Source: Amycolatopsis mediterranei (lineage in GTDB: Bacteria; Actinomycetota; Actinomycetes; Mycobacteriales; Pseudonocardiaceae). Taken from it: DNA of 64,000 nt. The position numbers were made by a program, and so were the translations under genes. Under the pieces are notes generated by a model. That model ran no database searches. It had not been told where the DNA came from and saw only the letters and a program-made list of their open reading frames with translations. The stretch is from assembly GCF_026017845.1 (NCBI RefSeq), contig NZ_CP100416.1, positions 2,910,974 through 2,974,973 of the forward strand, given 5' to 3'. Shown in pieces: positions 56,594 to 64,000 of the stretch (position 1 is the first letter of the stretch; each line of letters begins with the position of its first letter).

Positions 56594-56922
56594 TCCGCCC
56601 GCCCCACGTGACGGACCACTTCGACCTGGTCGAGCGTCACCAGCCCTTGGCCGATCAGCTCGTCCAGCTGGGGCAGGAACGCCCGCAGCTTCGCCTCTTC
56701 GTCGATGATCACGATGACCACCGGCAGGTCCTCCGACAGGGACAGGATCCGCGTGGTGTGGATCAGCGACGAAGCGCCGTAGCCCTCGACGCCGCGAAGT
56801 ACCGAAGCGCCCGCGAGACCCGCGTCGCGGGCCCGGCGGACGATCTCGTGGTAGAGCGGCTTGTGGTGCCAGTGGTCGTCTTCGCCGAGGTAGATCGTCA
56901 GGCGGGTGTGCAGTCCGTCCAT
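56590..56922 (-). CDS. DUF190 protein
   Basis: 110 residues, PII-like DUF190: [54 protein letters not shown] and [15 protein letters not shown]. Such proteins accompany crcB genes and probably bind a nucleotide to regulate fluoride export. Both ends overlap the crcB genes (TGATG and GTGA). Confidence 0.93.
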   Translation of the reverse strand: MDGLHTRLTIYLGEDDHWHHKPLYHEIVRRARDAGLAGASVLRGVEGYGASSLIHTTRILSLSEDLPVVIVIIDEEAKLRAFLPQLDELIGQGLVTLDQVEVVRHVGRAE

Positions 56923-57314
56923 CAGCGTCCCTTCCGCACCACGCGCGTCGCTGCCAGGCCGGCCGCGACCGCCGTCAGGCACAGCACCACCGACGCGGCC
57001 AGGTAGGCCAAGGATCCCACGAGCCGCCCGGTCGTCGCGGCGTCGAGGGTGTCGGTCACGAACGTGGAGAAGGTGGTGAAGCCGCCGAGGATCCCGACGC
57101 CGAGGAACGGCCGGAGCAGGTGGTGGGGGCGCGCGGTGGTCGTCAGGACCGCCATCAGGACGCCGATGAGCAGGCAGCCGAGCGCGTTGGTGAGCAGCGT
57201 GGCGACGGCGAACTCGCCGCGCGCGTGCGGGATGGCGACCGACAGGCCGTAGCGGGCGAGACTGCCGAGCGCGCCGCCGGCGGCGATGGCCAGCAGGACG
57301 TCCCACCGGGGCAC
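56922..57314 (-). CDS. crcB: Fluoride efflux protein CrcB (Fluc), second subunit
   Basis: About 130 residues, four membrane helices with [38 protein letters not shown] and [14 protein letters not shown]. Heterodimer partner of the other CrcB. The GTG at 57314 ([14 protein letters not shown]) lies seven bases after AGGAGGAGGT; the GTG at 57323 is too close to that site. Confidence 0.93.
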   Translation of the reverse strand: MPRWDVLLAIAAGGALGSLARYGLSVAIPHARGEFAVATLLTNALGCLLIGVLMAVLTTTARPHHLLRPFLGVGILGGFTTFSTFVTDTLDAATTGRLVGSLAYLAASVVLCLTAVAAGLAATRVVRKGR

Positions 57315-57433
57315 GCCGATCACCTCCTCCTCGCGGTGAACCTACTCCCGATGGCCGACGCGTCGCCGCCACCCGGTCGAGCATGCTGGACGGGGATGAC
57401 AGGCAGCCATCGGTCGCCGTACTGTTGCTCAGC

Positions 57434-57452
57434 GTAGGCAAGGCAACCCTAA
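57434..57452 (+). promoter_or_regulatory. Iron box (DmdR/IdeR operator) of the siderophore operon
   Basis: GTAGGCAAGGCAACCCTAA agrees with the TTAGGTTAGGCTAACCTAA consensus at 14 of 19 positions. It lies 14 bp before the first siderophore gene, between a possible -35 (TTGCTC, 57425-57430) and the start codon, so iron-bound repressor would block transcription. Confidence 0.7.
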
Positions 57453-57465
57453 GGAAGGCGGGCAC

Positions 57466-59067
57466 ATGCGGGCAGACGGGCTGGCCGGAGGCCACGGCGG
57501 CGCGGACCGGCTCGGCGAGCTGATCCCGGTGGCCCTGCGCGGAATGGCGGCCGGAGTGGCCGAGCGCGGCGGCCCGGTCCCGGCGGGCGGCCCGGCCGCG
57601 GTGGCGGCGGCGCTGGTGGCGGAGCGTGGCGAGCCCGCCCCGGCGGCGGCCGATGAAGGCGCCGCCGGGGGTGGTGAATCGGGGAGCTCGGATGTCGGGT
57701 CCGCGGAGTTGCACCGGGCCGCACCCGCACCCAATCCAGCCGCCGGGCCAGGTGGCCAGGCGCCCGCTGCCGCGATGCCGGGACCCGCCCCAGCCGCCGG
57801 GAATGGTGCCCTGCCCCGCCGGGGCGTCGGTGCCGAAGCCGCGCTCGGACAACTCAGCCGCCTGCTCGCCGCCGGCTCTGCGGATCCCGCCGATCCTGCC
57901 TGTGCCGCCCACCTGCACTGCCCGCCCCTCGCCGTGGCCGTGGCCGCCGATGTTGTCGCCAGTGCGCTCAACCCCTCCATGGACTCATGGGACCAAGCGC
58001 CCGTCGCCAGTGAGCTCGAACGGGAATTCACCACCGGGATCGCCCGGTTGTGCTACCCCGACGCTGATCACCCCGACGCCGTCGTGACCACCGGCGGGAC
58101 CGAATCCAACCTCCTCGGCCTGCTCCTCGCCCGCGAAAACGGCGTCGTCCAGCCCGTCTGCGGGGCCAACGCCCACCACAGCGTCGCCCGCGCCGCCTGG
58201 CTGCTCGGCCTGCCCGTCCCGATCGTCGTCCCTTGTGACGGCGACCGGCTGCTGCCCGATGCGCTCGACAAGATCCTCACCCCCGGCTGCGTCGTCGTCG
58301 CCACCGCCGGGACCACCAACACCGGCACCCTCGACCCGCTGCCCGAAATCGCCCGGATCTGCCACCAAAACAACGCCCGGCTGCACGTCGACGCGGCCTA
58401 CGGTGGCATGGCCCTGTGCAGCGAGACGCTGAAGTCCAAACTCGACGGGCTCGACCGCGCCGACTCTGTGGCGCTCGACCTGCACAAGTTCGGCTGGCAG
58501 CCGGTCGCCGCCGGGCTGTTCGCCGCCCGCGAAGCCGCCGATCTCGGCGCTCTCACCGTCCGCGCCGAGTACCTCAACGCCGACGACGACACCGAAGCCG
58601 GCCTGCCGGACCTGCTCGGCCGCTCGATCCGGACGTCGCGGCGGCCGGACGCCTTCCGGATGGCCGTCACCGTGCACGCGCTCGGCACCGACGGCCTCGG
58701 TGCGCTCGTCGAACGCTGCTGCGCCACCGCCACCGAGGTCGCCCGGCGCGTCGACGAGCACCCCGGCCTGCGGCTCTGGGGCCCGCCCGAACTGTCCACC
58801 GTGGTCCTGCGGCCGGTCGTCGCCGACGAGGCGGGCGGCGACGAGCTCGTCGCGCGCGTCCGCCGCGCCCTCCTCGAAGCGGGCACCGCCGTCATCGGCC
58901 GGGCCGCGCTGCCGACCGGGCCCGGCGGCGCGAACCAGCTGTGGCTCAAGCTGACGCTGCTGCACCCGCACGCCACCGCCGCCGACTACCTCCCGTTGCT
59001 CGACCGGATCGCCGCCACCGCCGGCGCCGAGCTCGTGGCCGGCCGGGAAAGCCCGGTCGCTTCGTGA
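57466..59067 (+). CDS. Pyridoxal-phosphate-dependent lysine/ornithine decarboxylase (DesA-like)
   Basis: 533 residues, group II decarboxylase. The PLP lysine is in [24 protein letters not shown] holds the PLP-contacting Asp; [20 protein letters not shown] and [17 protein letters not shown] are family blocks. The first ~50 residues and the core from about 120 match siderophore decarboxylases ([20 protein letters not shown]), but between them is an insertion of about 65 low-complexity Ala/Gly/Pro residues. It produces the diamine (cadaverine or putrescine) for a hydroxamate siderophore. ATG at 57466 after AAGGAAGG. Confidence 0.92.
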   Translation: MRADGLAGGHGGADRLGELIPVALRGMAAGVAERGGPVPAGGPAAVAAALVAERGEPAPAAADEGAAGGGESGSSDVGSAELHRAAPAPNPAAGPGGQAPAAAMPGPAPAAGNGALPRRGVGAEAALGQLSRLLAAGSADPADPACAAHLHCPPLAVAVAADVVASALNPSMDSWDQAPVASELEREFTTGIARLCYPDADHPDAVVTTGGTESNLLGLLLARENGVVQPVCGANAHHSVARAAWLLGLPVPIVVPCDGDRLLPDALDKILTPGCVVVATAGTTNTGTLDPLPEIARICHQNNARLHVDAAYGGMALCSETLKSKLDGLDRADSVALDLHKFGWQPVAAGLFAAREAADLGALTVRAEYLNADDDTEAGLPDLLGRSIRTSRRPDAFRMAVTVHALGTDGLGALVERCCATATEVARRVDEHPGLRLWGPPELSTVVLRPVVADEAGGDELVARVRRALLEAGTAVIGRAALPTGPGGANQLWLKLTLLHPHATAADYLPLLDRIAATAGAELVAGRESPVAS

Positions 59068-60341
59068 GGCGCCACCACCTCGCCGGCGTCGGGATCGGGC
59101 CGTTCAACCTCTCGCTCGCGGCGCTGGCCGCCGGGGTCGACGGCCTCGACGCCACCTTCTTCGACGCCCGCCCGGAGTTTCGCTGGCACCCCGGCCTGCT
59201 CGTCGAGGGCGCGACGCTGCAGGTGCCGTTCCTGGCCGACCTGGTGACGCTGGTCGATCCGACGAACCCGTTCTCCTTCCTCAACTACCTGCGCGACCGC
59301 GGCCGCCTGCTGCCGTTCTACTTCGCCGAGCGGTTCCACCCGCTGCGCGCGGAGTACGACGACTACGGCCGCTGGGCCGCCGCGCGGCTGCCCTCGTGCC
59401 ACTTCGGGCACGAGGTGACCGGGATCCGCTGGGCCGGCGACGCTTTCGAACTCACCATCGCCGGGACCGAACCCGTGCTCGCGGACCACGTCGTGCTCGG
59501 CGTCGGCTCGGTGCCGTCGGTCCCGGCGCCCCTGCGGGACGTCGTCGCCGATCCCGGCGTCCTGGCGCTGCACTCGGCCGACTACCTGACGCACCGGGAC
59601 GAACTCCTCGCCGCCGGCAATGTCACGGTCGTCGGCTCCGGGCAATCGGGGGCCGAAGTCGTGCTCGACCTGCTGCGGTCGCGCTCCACTGTGGACGGAC
59701 TGCGCTGGCTCGCCCGGACGCCCGCGTTCGCGCCGATGGAGTACTCGAAACTCGGTCTCGAGCAGTTCACGCCCGACTACACCGCGTACTTCCACGGCCT
59801 GCCCGAAGCCGTGCGCGACCGGCTGCTGCCCACGCAGTGGCAGCTCTACAAGGGCATCGACACCGAAACGATCGGCGCGATCCACGACGAGCTCTACCGC
59901 CGCAGCATCACCGGGCCACCGGGGGCTGTGCTCACCCCCGGTGTCGAAGTCGTCTCGGCGTCCACAGTGGACGGCGCGATCGAACTCGGCGTCCGGCACG
60001 CGCAGCAGGGCCGCGACGCCACCCTGCGCACCGACGCCGTCGTCGCGGCCACCGGGTACGCGGAGGCGCCGACCGGGCCGCTGCTGGCCGGGCTCGGCGA
60101 CGCCGTCCGCCGCGACGGGCGGGGCCGCCTGGAAGTCGGCGCGGACTACCGCGTCGCGCTCGGCGTGCCCGGGTCGCTGTTCGTGCAGAACGCCGAACGG
60201 CACACGCACGGGCCGGGCGCCCCCGACCTCGGTCTCGGCGCGTGGCGGGCGGCCGTGATCCTCAACGCCGTGTGCGGCAAGTCCGTGCACGAGCTGCCCG
60301 ACCGCACCGCGTTCACCACGTTCGGCCTGGAGGACAAGTGA
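59064..60341 (+). CDS. Lysine/ornithine N-monooxygenase, SidA/IucD/DesB-like
   Basis: 425 residues. FAD motif LAGVGIGPFNLSLAALAAG near the N-terminus, LQVPFLADLVTLVDPTNPFSFLNYL, the NADPH motif VTVVGSGQSGAEVVLDLL and the ATG-Y-type motif VVAATGYAEA. It N-hydroxylates the diamine made by the preceding enzyme. GTG start (59064) overlaps the previous stop (GTGA). Two TCCACWGTGGA copies at 59685 and 59961. Confidence 0.95.
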   Translation: MRRHHLAGVGIGPFNLSLAALAAGVDGLDATFFDARPEFRWHPGLLVEGATLQVPFLADLVTLVDPTNPFSFLNYLRDRGRLLPFYFAERFHPLRAEYDDYGRWAAARLPSCHFGHEVTGIRWAGDAFELTIAGTEPVLADHVVLGVGSVPSVPAPLRDVVADPGVLALHSADYLTHRDELLAAGNVTVVGSGQSGAEVVLDLLRSRSTVDGLRWLARTPAFAPMEYSKLGLEQFTPDYTAYFHGLPEAVRDRLLPTQWQLYKGIDTETIGAIHDELYRRSITGPPGAVLTPGVEVVSASTVDGAIELGVRHAQQGRDATLRTDAVVAATGYAEAPTGPLLAGLGDAVRRDGRGRLEVGADYRVALGVPGSLFVQNAERHTHGPGAPDLGLGAWRAAVILNAVCGKSVHELPDRTAFTTFGLEDK

Positions 60342-62068
60342 CCCTGGATGAGGCGGCCGCCTGGCGCGCGGCCGGCGCCCTGATCACGCACAAGATGCTC
60401 GGCGAACTGTCCTACGAGCACATGCTGGAGCCGGTCGCCGACGGCGAGGAGTACCGGCTGGAGCTGCCGGGCGCCCGCTACACGTTCCGGGCCCGGCGGG
60501 GCGCGTTCGACGCCTGGACGGTCGAACCGGGCAGCGCGCGCCGGTCCGGCGAACCGGTCATCGACCCGCGCACGCTCGTCGTGGACGCCCGCGCGGTCCT
60601 GGGCCTGAGCGGGCTGCGGCTCGCCGACGTGCTCGCCGAGCTGACCTCGACGGTCGCCAACGAGGCCGCCCGCCTGCGGCGCGCCCCGACCGCGGCCGAA
60701 CTGTCCACGATGGACTACGACGTCGCGGACGGGCACCTCACCGGCCACCCGCGGCTCGTGCTCAACAAGGGCCGCGTCGGGTTCTCCGCACGCGACCGGG
60801 CCCGGTACGCCCCGGAGGCGGGCGCGGACCTCCGGCTGCGCTGGTTCGCCGTGCACCCGGACCACGCCGAGTTCCGCTGCGTCGGCGAGCTGAGCCGGGA
60901 CGCGCTGCTGGCCGCCGAACTCGGCGAACAGCGCGAAGAGTTCGCCGCGAAGGCACCGGAGGACTACGTCTGGGTGCCCGTGCACCCGTGGCAGGCCGAC
61001 GAAATCCTCGGCACGCTCTACGCCGCCGAGCTCGCCACCGGCGTCGTGATCGACCTCGGGGAGAGCGCCGACGCCTACCGGCCGCACCAGACGGTCCGGA
61101 CCCTGGCCAACGTGAGCACCCCCGGCCGCCACGACGTCAAGACCGCCGTGTCCGTGCGCAACACGCTGGTCTACCGCGGGCTCAACTCCGCGGCCACCCT
61201 CGCCGGGCCGTCGGTGACGACGTGGCTGCGCCGGATCGGCGCGGGCGACCCGCTGCTGACGGAGACGTACCGGTTCGGGCTGCTCGGCGAAGTGGCGAGC
61301 GTGTCGGTGCGGCACCCGCTGTTCGGGCACCTCGAGGAACTGCCGTACCGGTTCCACGAAACCCTGGGCGCGCTGTGGCGCGAGCCCATCCGGCTCGCGG
61401 CGGGGGAGCGCGCGATCTCGTTCGCCGCCCTGCCGTACCGCGGCCCCGACGGCGTCTCGATGCTGGCGCACCTGATCGGCGGCGGGGACGTCACGAGCTG
61501 GCTGACCCGGCTGTTCGATCTGCTCCTCACGCCGTTGCTGCAGTGGCTGCTGCGCCACGGCGTCGGGTTCTGCCCGCACGGCCAGAACCTCGTCCTGGTC
61601 GTCGACACCGCCGGGGTCCCGCAGCGGGTGCTGATCAAGGACTTCGCGCAAGGTGTCGACCTGCTCGACGAGCCGCTGGAAAGCTACGAGTCGCTGCCGC
61701 CCGAGGCGGCGGCGGACATGCTGCGCTGGCCCGCGCACCTGCTGGCCCAGTCGCTGTTCAGCTCGGTGTTCTCCGGTCAGTTCCGGTTCTGGGCCGAGGT
61801 CCTGCTCGACGAGCTGGGCCTGCCGCGGGCGGCGTTCTGGGCGCCGGTCCGGGAGATCGCCGGCCGCTACCGGGAGGAGAACCCGGACGTGGCCGCGCGC
61901 TTCGACGCCTGCCGCCTGTTCGCCCCGGGCGTCGAGCGCGTGACGCTCAACCGCGAGCACTTCGCCGGGCAGGGCTTCGACAAGGTGGAGCGCGACGACG
62001 AATTCGACGTCCGCTGGGGCCGGGTGCCGAACCCGCTGCACGCCCCGGATCCGGGCGGCGCCTGGTGA
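60338..62068 (+). CDS. IucA/IucC-family NRPS-independent siderophore synthetase (DesD-like)
   Basis: 576 residues. HKMLGELSYEHMLEP at the start, then GHPRLVLNKGRVGFSARDRARYAPE with the ATP-binding HPxxxxKGR-type motif, VPVHPWQADE, RTLANVSTPGRHDVKTAVSV, HGVGFCPHGQNLVLV and VLIKDFAQGVDLL. It condenses hydroxamate units with a carboxylate. GTG start overlaps the monooxygenase stop. The order decarboxylase-hydroxylase-synthetase is the desferrioxamine order, minus the acyltransferase (desC). Confidence 0.95.
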   Translation: MTLDEAAAWRAAGALITHKMLGELSYEHMLEPVADGEEYRLELPGARYTFRARRGAFDAWTVEPGSARRSGEPVIDPRTLVVDARAVLGLSGLRLADVLAELTSTVANEAARLRRAPTAAELSTMDYDVADGHLTGHPRLVLNKGRVGFSARDRARYAPEAGADLRLRWFAVHPDHAEFRCVGELSRDALLAAELGEQREEFAAKAPEDYVWVPVHPWQADEILGTLYAAELATGVVIDLGESADAYRPHQTVRTLANVSTPGRHDVKTAVSVRNTLVYRGLNSAATLAGPSVTTWLRRIGAGDPLLTETYRFGLLGEVASVSVRHPLFGHLEELPYRFHETLGALWREPIRLAAGERAISFAALPYRGPDGVSMLAHLIGGGDVTSWLTRLFDLLLTPLLQWLLRHGVGFCPHGQNLVLVVDTAGVPQRVLIKDFAQGVDLLDEPLESYESLPPEAAADMLRWPAHLLAQSLFSSVFSGQFRFWAEVLLDELGLPRAAFWAPVREIAGRYREENPDVAARFDACRLFAPGVERVTLNREHFAGQGFDKVERDDEFDVRWGRVPNPLHAPDPGGAW

Positions 62069-63372
62069 CGGCGTTCGCGCGGCCGGCCGGCCCGCGATCC
62101 CTGGCCGCCCGGCGCGCGGCGGCCACCGCGGGCGAGACGGTGCTGCGCGGCGTGCTCGCCGAGGACGGCGCCCGGCTGCTCCTGCTGGTGCCCGACCCGC
62201 ACGCCCGGTTCGCCGCGGTGGAGCTCGCCGCGCCGTTCGCCGCTTCGGTGCTCGAAGACGGCTACGGCGTCTGCAGCTACGTCTTCGCGTGGACGCCGTC
62301 GCGCGATCCGCTGCCGGCGTCCGGCGTGCTGGGCGGGTACCTCGAGGGCTTCGGCGACCTGCGGGTGCGGCCGGACGCGGCTTCGGCGATCCCGCTGGGC
62401 GACCGGACGTGGGCGGTCGTGGGCGACGCCGAGTGGCCGTCCGGGGCCGCCGCCGAACTGGCGCCGCGGGAGGTGCTGCGCGGGCAGCTCGCGGCGCTGG
62501 AGGGACTCGGCCTGGTGCCCTCGGTCGGCATCGAGCACGAGGTCGTGTTCCGGGACTCCCTCGGCGCGCCGCTCACGGCGCACGGCGTCGACTACGCCCT
62601 CGGCGGCACCGAACGGCTGGCACCGCTGCTGCGCGACCTGCGGACGGACCTGGCCGAGGCCGGGCTCGGTGTCGAGTCCGCGCGGGCCGAGTGCCACCCG
62701 GGGCAGTACGAGATCGTGCTGCGCCACCGTGATGCTTTGGCCGCTTGTGACGACGTTCTGCTGCAGCAGCTGATCGTGCGGCGGGCGGCGGCTCGTCATG
62801 GCGTTACGGCGGACTATTTGGCTGCGCCTTCGGTCGGGCAGGGGAATTCCGGGCACGTGCATTTGTCGCTGTCCGCTGTGGACGGTTCGGAGCCGGATCT
62901 GCTGGGTGGGTTCCTGGCCGGTGTTCTGCGCGATGCCCGGGCGTTGACGGCGGTGTGGGCGCCGACGTGGAACTCCTATGTGCGGCTGCGGACGGCGCCG
63001 TTCTCGCCGCGGGAGGTTCGGTGGGGGCATGATGACCGGACTGCCGCGGTGCGGGTGGCCGGGGCGGCGGACAACCGGCGGCTGGAGTTTCGGTTTGCCG
63101 GTGCGGATGCTCAGCCGCATCTTGTGGTTGCGGCGCTGTTGGCTGCTGGGCGGTTCGGGTTGGAAGAAGGTCTGGTGGCGCCGGAGGCTGGGGTTTCTGC
63201 CGGGGCCTTGGCGGGTTCGCCTTGGGAGGCTTTGTCGCTTTTGGAGCGGGTTGGGGAGTTGTTGGGGGTGGATGTTGCTGCGCAGCTTTCTGCTTTGCTG
63301 ACCGAGGAGATCGAGTCCGGTTTGGAGTCGGTTACCGACTGGCAGCGGCTGCGGGGTTCGCTGCGGTCTTGA
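62065..63372 (+). CDS. Glutamine-synthetase-family ligase in the siderophore operon
   Basis: 435 residues with the glutamine synthetase catalytic domain: IEHEVVF (Glu metal ligands), VESARAECHPGQYEIVLRH, GQGNSGHVHLSLS, NSYVRLRTAPFSPREVRWGHDDRTAAVRV and RLEFRFAGADAQPHL. The N-terminal ~110 residues are the usual beta-grasp. It is translationally coupled to the synthetase (GTGA). It may attach glutamate or another acid to a polyamine or hydroxamate, replacing an acyltransferase; function inferred only. From about 62740 the codon choice switches to many T-ending codons and TTG. Confidence 0.88.
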   Translation: MTAFARPAGPRSLAARRAAATAGETVLRGVLAEDGARLLLLVPDPHARFAAVELAAPFAASVLEDGYGVCSYVFAWTPSRDPLPASGVLGGYLEGFGDLRVRPDAASAIPLGDRTWAVVGDAEWPSGAAAELAPREVLRGQLAALEGLGLVPSVGIEHEVVFRDSLGAPLTAHGVDYALGGTERLAPLLRDLRTDLAEAGLGVESARAECHPGQYEIVLRHRDALAACDDVLLQQLIVRRAAARHGVTADYLAAPSVGQGNSGHVHLSLSAVDGSEPDLLGGFLAGVLRDARALTAVWAPTWNSYVRLRTAPFSPREVRWGHDDRTAAVRVAGAADNRRLEFRFAGADAQPHLVVAALLAAGRFGLEEGLVAPEAGVSAGALAGSPWEALSLLERVGELLGVDVAAQLSALLTEEIESGLESVTDWQRLRGSLRS

Positions 63373-63555
63373 TTGTTCTTGCTCGTTCCGCCAAGGCCTT
63401 GCTGGGTTCCGCCACCCCGAAGCCGTCATTGTGACTACGGCCGGCGGCTGCCGCCGTCCGTGTTTTGGCTTCGGATCGGGGTTGCGGGGGGTCCGGGTGC
63501 CCCCGTGGGGCTGGTTCTTGCGTGCGGCTTGCCGTTTTTCGTTGGGCCGGAATGC

Positions 63556-64000
63556 TTACTTTGGGCGGATGTTCTGGTTGATGTGGAAGACGTTCTCCGG
63601 GTCGTACCTTCGCTTCACCGCTGCCAGCCTGTCGTAGTTGCCTCGGTAGGATGCCTGTACGCGGTCCTGGCCCTCCTCCATCATGAAGTTCACGTACGCT
63701 CCTCCCGCCGATGTCGGGTGCAGTTCCTCCCAGTAGTCGCGGGTCCACTGTGCGATGGCTTCAGCCTTCTCCGGGGCGGGATCGACTCCCACGATCACGC
63801 CCGACCAGCCGCCCGATCGGTGGGGGAACGCCATTGCGTCCGGGGCGACTCGGCTCGCCGCGCCGTCGATCGGGTACAGGTGCATCGACGAGTGCATTGT
63901 CGGGAGTTTCTCGCCGTGCTTGAGGTGGATGTCGATTGCCTCGTCCGAGATCTCGTGGAAGACGTCCGCTCGCCAGTACCACTGCAAGCCGGCCGGGTAC
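63556..64000 (-). CDS. FAD-linked oxidase of the berberine-bridge (BBE) type, C-terminal fragment
   Basis: The C-terminal ~147 residues of a gene whose start is beyond the right edge. QWYWRADVFHEISDEAIDIH and the ending YDPENVFHINQNIRP are diagnostic of the berberine-bridge C-terminal domain, which forms part of the substrate site of FAD-linked oxidases. Convergent with the siderophore operon; the 183-bp gap shows no clear terminator. Confidence 0.92.
   Translation of the reverse strand, partial: YPAGLQWYWRADVFHEISDEAIDIHLKHGEKLPTMHSSMHLYPIDGAASRVAPDAMAFPHRSGGWSGVIVGVDPAPEKAEAIAQWTRDYWEELHPTSAGGAYVNFMMEEGQDRVQASYRGNYDRLAAVKRRYDPENVFHINQNIRPK

Noticed and set aside
57315..57433. Fluoride riboswitch before crcB
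   Set aside because: The conserved crcB-motif pseudoknot segments are not visible in the short leader.

Overview
The window is a high-GC, tightly packed chromosomal stretch with no rRNA, tRNA, CRISPR array or recognisable insertion sequence. Gene content points to an actinomycete of the Pseudonocardiaceae, most likely Amycolatopsis or a close relative: an actinobacterial haem branch (hemE, hemY, chdC), luciferase-like oxidoreductases, stand-alone NHEJ polymerase and ligase genes, a PucR-controlled proline pathway, an ECF42-type sigma factor with a DGPF partner, GTG starts and overlapping stop/start codons. The genus assignment is inference.

Layout. 1-1537: left-edge fatty-acid oxidation pair (fadB fragment, thiolase). 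1681-3161: two uncharacterised genes. 3193-11283: a leftward operon of permease, two urea-amidolyase-associated proteins, a urea/guanidine carboxylase and allophanate hydrolase, with a divergent TetR gene; it should release ammonia from guanidine or urea. 12151-20117: RNase D, an orphan response regulator, DUF3000, then hemE-hemY-chdC and a CoA-transferase. 20261-23338: a leftward four-gene set of two membrane proteins with Gly/Ser/Cys tails, a DUF692 (MNIO) enzyme and a small partner. This is the best candidate here for a little-described system, probably Cys-tail modification.

23362-31999: msrB, a Ser/Thr kinase without a canonical start codon, TVP38-like protein, LigD polymerase domain, DUF6221, LLM oxidoreductase, a small S1 protein and a TIGR03083-type protein. 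30567-34809: proline catabolism (divergent PucR regulator, pruA, proline dehydrogenase) with a clear inverted-repeat operator. 34858-37692: thioredoxin, DUF2630, and a DGPF/VOC/ECF42 unit with a matching promoter. 37837-44555: a hydrolase-fold lipoprotein lacking its serine, an ATP-dependent ligase, and a leftward envelope-stress stack (sigma factor, three Asp23-type proteins, DUF2273-like, DUF6286, AmaP).

44695-51349: zapE, PAP2 phosphatase, D-amino-acid oxidase, GH5 enzyme, DUF2252 protein and ornithine aminotransferase. The last, with proline dehydrogenase and PruA, feeds the same glutamate-semialdehyde node. 51494-56214: ArsR/SRPBCC pair, PPK2, S9 peptidase and an LLM oxidoreductase. 56219-57314: CrcB-DUF190-CrcB fluoride export. 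57434-63372: an iron-box-controlled hydroxamate siderophore operon (decarboxylase, N-hydroxylase, IucA/IucC synthetase, glutamine-synthetase-like ligase). 63556-64000: the C-terminal part of a berberine-bridge-type oxidase.

Several short repeats are visible between genes: a 28-bp repeat with palindromes at two loci, 21-bp iterons in inverted array, and a 20-bp direct/inverted repeat. An 11-bp palindrome (TCCACWGTGGA) recurs inside coding regions, always encoding Ser-Thr-Val-Asp.
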